29,207 bases of DNA from a virus. Below, in pieces: positions 20,716 to 27,214 of this stretch. Both the position numbers and the translations under genes were made by a program. Positions within the stretch are counted from its first letter, which is position 1. Each line of letters opens with the position of its first letter. The stretch lies in the IMG/VR virus record IMGVR_UViG_3300047495_000018, positions 1 to 29,207 of that record. One strand, written 5' to 3'. The notes under the pieces are model-generated. The model was not told the DNA's origin, did not search any database, and saw nothing but the letters and a program-made list of their open reading frames with translations.

Positions 20716-22383
20716 CTATATGAAGAAGGGCTTGAAGGTTGGGGCCGGTGCCGGGCGCATCAGCGAGGCTTGCTGCATGGCGAACAGGAGAGCCATTCCC
20801 GCGTCGATCTTGGCTTCGGGTCGGTCGTGTGAAGGGACCGCGAAGTTTCCCTGGGGATACTTCCGGGTCTTCATGTTCGCCAGGCAGAAGGCGAGGACTT
20901 TGTTGCCGTCGTGGTGGATTCGTCGACCGCTGATCGCGGCCTCAAGCTCAAGCATGGGTGGCGTGAGCGGCAGAGACTTCTGAGGGATCTCGGCGCGGGC
21001 GATGTTATGCGCGACTTCAAGCGTCTGGGTGATGTCCCGGGCGAAAGTGGGGTCGTAGCAGAGCGTCTGGAACTTGCATGTCGGGACGGCGGCGATGATG
21101 TCCGCACGTAAGACTGCGAGGTCTAGTTCCGAACCTTCGGTCGCGGTGATGAGTCCCTGCGATGACCAGAGCTGGAGTTGTGCGTTGGCCGGGTTGGCCA
21201 GGGCCTGCTCCGGTAAGTAGCAATGGGCGAAGGCGTAGTAGTGAGGCTTGTCTCCGCGTGAGTCATCGCGGTAGACCCGGACGACGGCGGTGAGGTCGTG
21301 GATCAGCGCAACGTCCAGGCCGAACCAGCAAGGCAGGTGTCTCACCTTGTCCTCGGTCAGGTCGGGGTCGAAGCAGGCCTGCCACTCGGATGGGTCGAGC
21401 CATGCGGAGGAGGCAGTCATCCACTGGTTCAAGTGCATCGCCCGAACGTTGTTCTGTTCGGCGGGGGACCGGGCCGCGTTCTGGATGGCCAGACGTAGCT
21501 TGACGGCGTCGTTGCTTATCCCGAGGTTGGGGTTCGCCATCCGAAGGGCTGCGTCTGAGTTCCACTCGACTGATTCGTCGGCACAGTAGATCGCGGCGAA
21601 CAGCCGGTCGTCCGGCATCGTGCCTTGCAGGGCAGATTGTGCGCGGTCCTGGAGCAGATAGCACGGGTTGTCCTGCGATGCGACACCGGCGGTGGAGATG
21701 ACGAGCAGGAGGCTGTTGAGCGTCTTGTTACAGCCCGTCTTGAACGTTCCGTATAGGTCGGCGTTGATGGCCTGGTGCAACTCGTCGAGGATGGCCAGGT
21801 AAGGGCGGGCTCCGTGGCGGCCTCGACCGATGACGGGCTGAAAGCGTGATCCGGAGGCGGAGAAGATGCTTGTCTTCTGTGCCGTGATCCCCATACGCTC
21901 GAAAGCGGGCTGGTTGTCCACGTAGTTGCGAGCCGGGGTGAAGACCTCATGTGCCTGCGTCTTGCTGAGTGCTCCGCAGTAAACCTCTGCATGACGACGC
22001 CCGTCGAAGAATGCGAACCAGAGGCCGAGGGCGGAGGCGAGTGGGCTCTTGCCGTTGCCCTTGGGAACCAGGATCAGGGCCTCGATGTGCTTGCGGAGGC
22101 CTTCGGAGTTCACCCATCCGATCAGGGATGCTACGAGCCATACCTGCCAGTCGGAGAGCTTGAAGGGGTTGCCGTTCGAGAGGGTCAAGGACTCGATAAA
22201 TGAGCAGCACCGCTCAACACGAGGGGCATCGTAGTACCACTCCCACGCATCGGTGACCGGCTTGTCGAGATCGTCGAGGTGGCGTTGGGCGGCGAGGATG
22301 ATCCACTTGCTCGCAAGCTCTTGGCGGTCGACTACGCGACGACAGTAGGCGTGTGCGCGATCACTGTACGTGGTCCGGGTCAT
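20716..22383 (-). CDS. Terminase large subunit
   Basis: The 555-residue packaging motor has an N-terminal ATPase with the P-loop VPKGNGKS (106-113) and the acidic pair of the Walker B box in LAILDELHQ (Asp200, Glu201). The C-terminal nuclease has acidic residues in FGLDVALIHDLT (Asp357, Asp363) and in CYDPTFARD. It matches the HK97-like large terminase family in length. It overlaps the small subunit end by 23 bp and is followed by the portal in the same frame. Confidence 0.95.
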   Translation of the reverse strand: MTRTTYSDRAHAYCRRVVDRQELASKWIILAAQRHLDDLDKPVTDAWEWYYDAPRVERCCSFIESLTLSNGNPFKLSDWQVWLVASLIGWVNSEGLRKHIEALILVPKGNGKSPLASALGLWFAFFDGRRHAEVYCGALSKTQAHEVFTPARNYVDNQPAFERMGITAQKTSIFSASGSRFQPVIGRGRHGARPYLAILDELHQAINADLYGTFKTGCNKTLNSLLLVISTAGVASQDNPCYLLQDRAQSALQGTMPDDRLFAAIYCADESVEWNSDAALRMANPNLGISNDAVKLRLAIQNAARSPAEQNNVRAMHLNQWMTASSAWLDPSEWQACFDPDLTEDKVRHLPCWFGLDVALIHDLTAVVRVYRDDSRGDKPHYYAFAHCYLPEQALANPANAQLQLWSSQGLITATEGSELDLAVLRADIIAAVPTCKFQTLCYDPTFARDITQTLEVAHNIARAEIPQKSLPLTPPMLELEAAISGRRIHHDGNKVLAFCLANMKTRKYPQGNFAVPSHDRPEAKIDAGMALLFAMQQASLMRPAPAPTFKPFFI

Positions 22384-22792
22384 ACGTCATCGCGCTCATG
22401 TATTCCGCCAGCGGGTCTGTTGGCTTAGGCTCCGCCGGTGGCGAGATGTGCAGGCGGGTGCGTGCCTGGGGGTCAAGGCCGAGACGGCTGAGCATCCCCA
22501 TCAGCAGCGATATTCGGGAACTCTGCATTGTGTGCCCGTTGGTCCGGAACTGATGAAGGAGGCGCGATGCGATCTCGACCGAGATGCGGTCCGACTCACC
22601 GGCGACACCGGCGGGGATAGTCGAGACCAGTTCCTTCCAGATCTTTTTCTCGGCGGCGCTGAGTGACTTCGGAGGAGGGCCGATCACGCCGGTCGTGGGT
22701 GGCGCGTCCTTGCGGTCTGCGAACCGTCCCGCGTTCACCTGTTCGGAGCCTCGTGCCTGGGCCTGGTCGAAACTGAGTCGGGGTTTGGGCAT
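22361..22792 (-). CDS. Terminase small subunit (P27 family)
   Basis: The 143-residue protein begins MPKPRLSFDQAQARGSEQVN and continues GPPPKSLSAAEKKIWKELVS, a common P27-family opening, followed by helices (ISVEIASRLLHQFRTNGHTM) and SLLMGMLSRLGLDPQARTRL. It recognises the packaging site and delivers DNA to TerL. ATG 22792 was chosen because the family starts there; the open frame upstream is low-quality. It lacks a ribosome site. A -10-like TACAAT lies 17 bases upstream, so the packaging operon may start here. Confidence 0.9.
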   Translation of the reverse strand: MPKPRLSFDQAQARGSEQVNAGRFADRKDAPPTTGVIGPPPKSLSAAEKKIWKELVSTIPAGVAGESDRISVEIASRLLHQFRTNGHTMQSSRISLLMGMLSRLGLDPQARTRLHISPPAEPKPTDPLAEYMSAMTYDPDHVQ

Positions 22793-22809
22793 GTTGACGA
22801 AAATCGGCG

Positions 22810-22815
22810 ATTGTA
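22810..22815 (-). promoter_or_regulatory. Possible -10 box in the 126-bp gap before TerS
   Basis: On the minus strand TACAAT lies 17 bases before the TerS ATG, with TCAAAT 18 bases upstream as a weak -35. The gap is AT-richer than its surroundings and would hold a late promoter if there is one. Confidence 0.3.
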
Positions 22816-22918
22816 GGAATTGCAGATGTGAAAATTTGACCGATGCTGGGTCGGCTTTTCGGTCGACCTCGACAAAGGCGACCCCCCTACCCCCTGGAGG
22901 GGTCATGGTCGATGCTGG

Positions 22919-23275
22919 TCATCCCGCCGCCTGCTTTTCGAGGTGTTCGTGACATTCGCCGCAGACGCTGAGCAGGTTGGAGAGATCGAGGCGAAGGTGA
23001 GGCGCTACCCGGATCGGCATCAGGTGATGCACGTCGCGGGCCGGAGTGACTCGACTGGCTGCTTTACACAACGGGCCTCGGCAGAGGAAGTAGTCGCGCT
23101 TGAGTGCCTGTATCCGGAGCTTCGACCACTCGTGATCGTAGCCTCGACTCGCTGCTGATCCTCGCCACCGGTCGGCCTGTTTGGTGTCGGCGGCGTGGTC
23201 CGTGCAGTAGCGTGTGCCGGTGACCAGGGCAGCGCATCCAGGGCGTCCGCATGGCTTCGGCGGTCGGGTAGGCAT
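22919..23275 (-). CDS. HNH endonuclease
   Basis: The 118-residue protein has an N-terminal zinc knuckle (Cys9, Cys14, Cys24, His27: KPCGRPGCA, TRYCTDH). It has the HNH core: RDYFLCRG and PLC (Cys65, Cys70), DVHH (81-84), DLSNLLSVCGECHE (Asn100, Cys105, Cys108, His109). HNH enzymes next to terminase often aid DNA packaging by cutting concatemers. ATG 23275 follows the methyltransferase stop after five bases and lacks its own ribosome site, so it is coupled. Confidence 0.93.
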   Translation of the reverse strand: MPTRPPKPCGRPGCAALVTGTRYCTDHAADTKQADRWRGSAASRGYDHEWSKLRIQALKRDYFLCRGPLCKAASRVTPARDVHHLMPIRVAPHLRLDLSNLLSVCGECHEHLEKQAAG

Positions 23276-23280
23276 GTCAG

Positions 23281-24126
23281 CTAGGCCGCGTCTTCGGTCG
23301 CCGTCTGTACGGGCACTGTTTGCTTCGCGATGCGCTCGGTGGCAATGCGATGATAGTCGGCGTCGCGCTCGATCATGATGTACTGGCGACCAGTGTTGAT
23401 GGCTGCTACGGCGGTCGATCCGGAGCCTGCACAACAGTCGAGGATGACTGCGTCCGGTTCCGTGTAAGTGCGAATCAGATATTCGATGAGCGCGACGGGC
23501 TTCTGTGTCGGATGCAGTCCGCGATCAGGTTTGAAGTCGAGGACGGTGATCGGGTAGCGCGAACCGTCGATGTTGATGGTGTTGGTGTCACCGAACTTTC
23601 CGTAGTTGGTGGAACGGCGACCACTCTCCCGCTTCACCCTATAGGGCTTGTGCCCGGTGGACATCTGCGGATGGTACAGCGGCGTCCGATCGCAGAAGAC
23701 CAGGATGTTCTCGTGCGACTTGAGCGGATAGCGGTTCGCGTTCAAGAAGCCCGTACCTTGCGGCTTCTGCCAGATCCATTCGCTCTTGAGCTGCCGGAGG
23801 TTGCTCGTCGCGACCGTGGTCGTGAACGGCTGCTGAGTGAACAGGATGATGGGTGCGCCGGGCTTGCAGATGCGCTTCCACGCGGACCAGAGCTGATCTA
23901 ACGGGATGACGCTGTCCCACTTGTTGGCCGTAGTGCCATATGGCAAGTCCGTGATGATCGCATCGACCGAGCCGTCAGGGATGTCATGCATCGCAACCAG
24001 GCAGTCGCCCAATGTGATCGTGTTGGGCGTGATGGTCGGGATGGCGGAGTCTCTGAAGGATCGAGGTGGTGTGGGGTGTGTAGTTGCTACACTGGCCGCA
24101 TGAAGAGCGTCCCCGAAGTTCTGCAC
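23281..24126 (-). CDS. DNA methyltransferase (N6-adenine or N4-cytosine, beta class)
   Basis: The 281-residue enzyme has the catalytic motif IV DLPYGTT (60-66) before the SAM-binding motif I ILDCCAGSGSTAV (228-240), the order of the beta class. Between them lie HENILVFC and HPTQKPVALIEYLI. The family uses the phrase DLPY in place of the more common DPPY. It probably protects phage DNA from host restriction. The start is GTG at 24126; there is no clear ribosome site (GGAT nine bases upstream) and the first 36 residues look unlike the family. The target site cannot be read from sequence. Its 5' end overlaps the plus-strand gene at 24100. Confidence 0.92.
   Translation of the reverse strand: MQNFGDALHAASVATTHPTPPRSFRDSAIPTITPNTITLGDCLVAMHDIPDGSVDAIITDLPYGTTANKWDSVIPLDQLWSAWKRICKPGAPIILFTQQPFTTTVATSNLRQLKSEWIWQKPQGTGFLNANRYPLKSHENILVFCDRTPLYHPQMSTGHKPYRVKRESGRRSTNYGKFGDTNTINIDGSRYPITVLDFKPDRGLHPTQKPVALIEYLIRTYTEPDAVILDCCAGSGSTAVAAINTGRQYIMIERDADYHRIATERIAKQTVPVQTATEDAA
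24078..24092. promoter_or_regulatory. Operator-like palindrome in front of a leaderless gene
   Basis: GTGTAG-TTG-CTACAC is a perfect 6+6 inverted repeat with a three-base centre. It contains TACACT (24088-24093), which ends six bases before ATG 24100 and so fits a -10 box for a leaderless transcript. A repressor bound here would cover the promoter. It also lies inside the first codons of the methyltransferase. Confidence 0.45.
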
Positions 24127-24306
24127 GGCTTGATCCGCGACTTACAACGAACGCACGATCAGCTCGGCAAAGACATCAAGGAGATCCACTCGTCGCCTGG
24201 TGAGAAGCGCGGTATCGGGGCTCTCTTAGCCGCTGAGTTGATGCTGGCGAGACATCTGGAGAGCCTGATGTTCGCCGCGTCGACCACCGGTGACCGTGTG
24301 CAGTAG
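24100..24306 (+). CDS. Small helical protein read against the late operon
   Basis: The 68-residue protein, MKSVPEVLHGLIRDLQRTHD at the start, reads as two amphipathic helices (DQLGKDIKEIH and LLAAELMLARHLESLMFA) joined by SSPGEKRGIG. There is no Shine-Dalgarno; a -10-like TACACT lies six bases upstream, so it may be leaderless. It overlaps the GTG of the divergent methyltransferase by 27 bases and converges on the next minus-strand gene six bases away. Its composition is protein-like, but the evidence for expression is only the promoter-like palindrome. Function unknown; a small DNA-binding or antitoxin-like regulator is one possibility. Confidence 0.5.
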   Translation: MKSVPEVLHGLIRDLQRTHDQLGKDIKEIHSSPGEKRGIGALLAAELMLARHLESLMFAASTTGDRVQ

Positions 24307-24312
24307 ACGACG

Positions 24313-24663
24313 TTACTTGATGTCGGCGTCGAGCTGCGCGACGGCAGCCTTGAGCGTGGGCAGGAAGGCCATGGCATCGGCGACCATCTTCTTGAGGTCG
24401 GCGAGCACTGGGGCAACGGCAGCCAGGTCGGCAGCGATGTTGGTCCCCTCGCTGACGACGATGGGCGACAGCGCAGTCACGATCGGCTGGAAGTCCTGGA
24501 TCAGCGTCGTGAGCTCAGCCCGGAATTCCGGGGTCATGGCCTTGGTATCGCAGAGGACCTTGAACACGTCAGAGCTGACGTGGACAACGTCTCCGAACAC
24601 GAGGGCAGTCTTCTGCTCGACTTCTACGGCGATGCTTTCCAGCTTTGCGAGAGGGTTGGTCAT
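24313..24663 (-). CDS. Small all-helical protein, unknown function
   Basis: The 116-residue protein is almost entirely alpha-helical and alanine/valine-rich (VEVEQKTALVFGDVVHVSSD; AAVAPVLADLKKMVADAM). There is no membrane segment or known motif. AGGAG lies seven bases before ATG. It lies between the sigma factor and the methyltransferase on the same strand, in a probable early or middle operon. I do not recognise it. A chaperone-like or phasin-like scaffold is conceivable from composition only. Confidence 0.75.
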   Translation of the reverse strand: MTNPLAKLESIAVEVEQKTALVFGDVVHVSSDVFKVLCDTKAMTPEFRAELTTLIQDFQPIVTALSPIVVSEGTNIAADLAAVAPVLADLKKMVADAMAFLPTLKAAVAQLDADIK

Positions 24664-24756
24664 GGTGACTCCTGATGGGGTGAGGGGTGACGACGGGAAA
24701 CACGGGGAGTATCTCGACCGTCGCCTGGTGAGGGCCGCTCTACATACTGATCCGCT

Positions 24757-25302
24757 CTAACCCAGATCAATCTGCTCACTCGCCGCAAGATATTTTGCGC
24801 CGACCCGCTTGAGGCGCTGGTTCGCCGCACGAGTTGTGATGTCCAGCGACGCGGCGGCCTTCGGTACATCCCCGAGGGCGATGACACGATCCATCAGGTC
24901 CGCGCTCGGTCCAGCGGTGTCACGGATGTCGAGGAGCAAGGTGCGGTGTGGGTCATCGCGAGGGGCGACTTCCGATGCATCCTGGTCTGCCTGGTCATCG
25001 AAGAACTTCTGCCCGTCACGTTCGGTGCGGGCCTGCTTCCGGTGTGCATCGGCGATGCGATCGAGCGTAATGCGATGCACCCAGGTCCGGAAGCTCGACT
25101 TGCGATAGTTGAACGAGTTCAGCCGCGCCCACACGGCGATCGTGACCTCCTGCGCGATGTCCTCGGCGTCGGTGGGGTTGACGTGCTCGCGGAGGCAGAC
25201 AGTGAGCGCATAATCCGTGATGGACCGGTAGAGGGTGTTGGTGGTCGAAGTCGTGATCTGGTGCGAGTACGCTGCATAGGCCGTGGCGACGTTATAGCGC
25301 AT
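24757..25302 (-). CDS. ECF-like RNA polymerase sigma factor
   Basis: The 181-residue protein has sigma region 2 at about 24-80 (PTDAEDIAQEVTIAVWARLN, then FRTWVHRITLDRIADAHRK), which contacts core polymerase and the -10 box. A region 4 helix-turn-helix lies near 145-165 (DVPKAAASLDITTRAANQRL). The linker is acidic. It lacks a recognisable anti-sigma partner nearby. GGAGG lies six bases before ATG. It is the last of four overlapping small genes and precedes the packaging genes, the place held by late activators (ArpU-like) in other phages. It could direct late transcription; the binding sites are not identified. Confidence 0.85.
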   Translation of the reverse strand: MRYNVATAYAAYSHQITTSTTNTLYRSITDYALTVCLREHVNPTDAEDIAQEVTIAVWARLNSFNYRKSSFRTWVHRITLDRIADAHRKQARTERDGQKFFDDQADQDASEVAPRDDPHRTLLLDIRDTAGPSADLMDRVIALGDVPKAAASLDITTRAANQRLKRVGAKYLAASEQIDLG

Positions 25303-25531
25303 GGGAAACCTCCGCGATGATGAGCTGGACCGCCGTGGTGAACGTCTGGCGGGGTGTGGTGAGGAGTCCTGCGGCGATGCATAGCTCGACCGCCCGGTCG
25401 CGCTGAGCGGGATCTGTGAGCGTCAGGAACGCGGCCATGTGGACGGCGTTGCGCCGGAGGTCATGTTCCCGTTCGGCGAGCTGGTGGAGGCGGTGGTCGA
25501 TGACGGAGAGGTAGGCGTGGGCGGCGCTCAT
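25292..25531 (-). CDS. Small helical protein in the sigma operon
   Basis: The 79-residue protein (LSVIDHRLHQLAEREHDLRR, then TDPAQRDRAVELCIAAGLLT) is mostly helical and charged. Its ATG overlaps the stop of the previous gene (ATGA), and its stop overlaps the sigma ATG by 11 bases, so the three are translated together. The family is unknown to me. A partner of the sigma factor is possible from coupling alone. Confidence 0.65.
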   Translation of the reverse strand: MSAAHAYLSVIDHRLHQLAEREHDLRRNAVHMAAFLTLTDPAQRDRAVELCIAAGLLTTPRQTFTTAVQLIIAEVSHAL

Positions 25532-25737
25532 GGCAGCACCTCCACCACGGTCACCGGGAACCGGAAGGCGTACGAGTCCATAATTGCGCGAGCTTCGAGA
25601 TTGCCGGTGATCGCACGCTCGACCGTGGATGCGCCTGGGTGAAGGGACTCGGGGTTGGGCCGGGCGGGGAACGTGCGGTGCAAGGCGTCTTCGTAGTCGC
25701 GCCAGGTGGGCTTGCGGGGGGACTTCGCCTTAGCCAC
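25528..25737 (-). CDS. Small basic protein in the sigma operon
   Basis: The 69-residue protein starts with GTG and is basic at the N terminus (AKAKSPRKPTWRDYEDALHR), then turns to IMDSYAFRFPVTVVEVLP at the end. The start overlaps the stop of the previous gene by eight bases (GTGGCTAA). No known motif is visible. The WRDYEDAL segment and overlaps suggest a real gene. Confidence 0.6.
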   Translation of the reverse strand: MAKAKSPRKPTWRDYEDALHRTFPARPNPESLHPGASTVERAITGNLEARAIMDSYAFRFPVTVVEVLP

Positions 25738-25933
25738 GGTTCACCGCCTTGGGGTTGCGGCTGGCGATCTCGACGCGGCTCATGTCCTTGTCGGCGAGCT
25801 CGGCGCGGTCGATGAGGCGGTTGGCGCGGCGAAGGGTGTCGCGGTTCAGAGTGGTGGCGAGGCGAAGGTTGTGCTCGGCGGCGGTGGTGGGTGACGGCTC
25901 GGGGGTTACGGGCGGGGTGGTGCGTATGGACAT
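25730..25933 (-). CDS. Small protein opening the sigma operon
   Basis: The 67-residue protein has a Thr/Pro-rich start (MSIRTTPPVTPEPSPTTAA) and a helical remainder (NLRLATTLNRDTLRRANRLI; DMSRVEIASRNPKAV). It starts at ATG 25933, placed exactly at the foot of a perfect stem whose loop holds the ribosome site (AGAGGG). It is the first gene of the minus-strand series. No family recognised. Confidence 0.6.
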   Translation of the reverse strand: MSIRTTPPVTPEPSPTTAAEHNLRLATTLNRDTLRRANRLIDRAELADKDMSRVEIASRNPKAVNRG

Positions 25934-25957
25934 GATCGGTCCCTCTACACACCGATC
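25934..25957 (-). promoter_or_regulatory. Perfect stem with the ribosome site in its loop
   Basis: On the minus strand GATCGGT, loop GTGTAGAGGG, ACCGATC is followed at once by ATG 25933. The 7-bp arms are perfect and the AGAGGG ribosome site sits in the loop. It may be a protein-bound operator in DNA or a translational control hairpin in RNA. Confidence 0.5.
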
Positions 25958-26288
25958 CCGTAGTCCGTTTCCCCAGTTCACTGTGATTCGGTCAGCGGGG
26001 AGCGCGGCCCGAGGTCTACGCCTGGCGGGATGCGACAGGGGGGGGCGTAGGCGGGCCGGTGGCAGCGGGGGTGGGCGATGGGTGCGAAGGGGCGTGCGGA
26101 GGCCATGGGGGGGCGTAATGCGTTGGGGTGGGCTACGGCAGTCAGCAGCCGTGACGGAGACGGCGAAGTCCGGCGTAGTTGCGGATGCGGTGGGGCGGAG
26201 ACGGAGGCCGGGGGTTCAGCCGAGGGTGATCGGAGCGGGAGCCTCAAACCGGAAAAACGTCAATCCAGCCATGCGGTCAACCGGTAGC
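25958..26288. other. G-rich stretch with no convincing gene
   Basis: The plus strand is purine/G-rich with several runs of six or more G. The open frames on either strand code for Pro/Arg/Ala-rich low-complexity sequence without a start signal. The region lies between the sigma operon and the origin repeats. It probably holds the promoter of the minus-strand operon. Confidence 0.5.
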
Positions 26289-26305
26289 GGTGATGAGGGT
26301 GATGA

Positions 26306-26625
26306 GGGGTGATGAGTTGGCGACTCATCGGGGGTAAACGGTTGTAAGTCATTGAGAATAAACGGCTTACAGCTCGACGACTAGGGGTGATGAGTAAAAA
26401 GAGAGAGGAAAACGGTGGGCTGTACGGTAATCGAACACCCTTATAGTTTATATAAAAATATATATATCTCTCTCTATATATAAGCACTAAGTAATTCATT
26501 CTAAAGGGTTTAGGGGTGATGAGTAGGCAAACCATCACCCTCGCCGTCATTCCCTAAGTGGTTCATTCCAAACGGGTTACCGGTCCACCGGCTGATGATG
26601 TACCGACTCATCGACTCATCACCCC
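26306..26625. repeat. Four perfect copies of the iteron GGGGTGATGAGT
   Basis: Copies lie at 26306-26317, 26384-26395 and 26513-26524 on the plus strand and 26614-26625 on the minus strand. Two further GGTGATGAG cores at 26289-26297 and 26298-26306 precede the first. The spacing to the AT-rich tract is 47 bp on the left and 10 bp on the right. The likely ligand is a phage initiator, perhaps the winged-helix protein at 26957. Confidence 0.85.
26441..26502. other. AT-rich tract (candidate unwinding element)
   Basis: The block TTATAGTTTATATAAAAATA continues as a nearly pure AT and CT run to 26484 and stays AT-rich to about 26502. It stands out in a genome of high GC. It lies between the second and third iterons. 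Confidence 0.75.
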
Positions 26626-26812
26626 CTGAAGGTCCACCGGTTAGACGCGTGCCGTCGTCCGTCTTCCGTCCAGTAGGGTGTGCCGTCCTTCCGGTTAGCG
26701 GAGTCTCCCTCCCCCCGAACGCCCCCGTACAACTTCCGTTGCTCAGACCCCCACCAGCGAACCACCCTGTTCCCGGAAAATCGCTAACCCGTTCATTCCA
26801 CGCCGGTTACCG
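26487..26812 (+). repeat. Second repeat family, TTCATTCYA ... GGTTA
   Basis: GTTCATTCCA followed by NNCNGGTTACCG is found at 26561-26582 and 26791-26812, and a divergent copy (ATTCATTCTA with GGGTTTAG) at 26494-26512. The first two of the three also share CTAAGT two bases upstream (26487-26492 and 26554-26559). GGTCCACCGG occurs at 26582-26591 and 26631-26640 among them. These are separate from the iterons. Confidence 0.7.
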
Positions 26813-26860
26813 AAAATCACAGTGAAACGGACAACCCGACTACGGTTTCGCTCCTGTGTA

Positions 26861-26904
26861 GCCCGATATTTTCCCAGAAAAGTTTCCAGGGAATATCTCG
26901 GGCG
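26861..26904. promoter_or_regulatory. Imperfect dyad upstream of the winged-helix gene
   Basis: GCCCGATATTTTCCC (26861-26875) is mirrored by GGGAATATCTCGGGC (26889-26903) with small offsets. The AT core sits about 55 bases before ATG 26957. It is a plausible operator, perhaps for the protein encoded just downstream. Confidence 0.4.
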
Positions 26905-26956
26905 CACCCTCATGCGGGTATCACCCCACATGAAGCAAAATCAGGAGCCCCGGAAG

Positions 26957-27214
26957 ATGCGTCACAAGCCAGACCTCACCCCCACTGCCCGCCTCTGCCT
27001 GCTCGTCGCAGAGCGCGAAAACAAGCCACTCACCTACCCCGAACTCGAACTGCTCACCGGCTGCGGACGTGCCGCGCTGGAGATCGGCGTACCCTCGCTC
27101 ATCGAGAAGGGACGCCTCGTCCGCATCCAGCGCAACGGTATCTCGGCCTTCATCCTCCCCGCCAACCCCGCCACCGTAGAGGCCAGTCAGCAGACCACCA
27201 ACGGTGCAGCATGA
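26957..27214 (+). CDS. Winged-helix DNA-binding protein (possible initiator)
   Basis: The 85-residue protein has helices at about 8-20 (TPTARLCLLVAERE), 25-34 (LTYPELELLTG) and 37-50 (RAALEIGVPSLIEKG, likely recognition helix), then a beta hairpin wing (GRLVRIQRNGISAFILP). This is a winged-helix pattern. AGGAG lies nine bases before ATG 26957. Upstream in-frame starts exist (GTG 26822, ATG 26912, ATG 26930), but they lack ribosome sites, and the first lies before the dyad. The gene sits beside the origin and overlaps the ATPase gene (ATGA), so it may bind the iterons or regulate the replication operon. Confidence 0.75.
   Translation: MRHKPDLTPTARLCLLVAERENKPLTYPELELLTGCGRAALEIGVPSLIEKGRLVRIQRNGISAFILPANPATVEASQQTTNGAA

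Larger units (their letters stand above)
26289..26812. other. Putative phage replication origin
   Basis: A 520-bp gene-free block has two families of repeats, a dyad (GATGAGT-TGGCG-ACTCATC, 26311-26329) and an AT-rich tract (26441-26502). It lies directly upstream of a winged-helix protein, an ATPase and a primase-like gene. Iterons plus an AT-rich unwinding tract are the classic signs of an origin. Direct proof is lacking. Confidence 0.65.

Noticed and set aside
25978-26247. 89-codon Pro-rich minus-strand frame upstream of the sigma operon
   Set aside because: Low-complexity Pro/Arg/Ala sequence, no ribosome site, and placed where a promoter is needed.
25749-26312. 187-codon plus-strand frame across the small genes and the G-rich stretch
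   Set aside because: Arg/Gly-rich without motif and overlaps three coupled minus-strand genes.
26289-26625. Iteron block as a CRISPR array
   Set aside because: Repeats are only 12 bp, unevenly spaced and in both orientations, and no cas gene is near.
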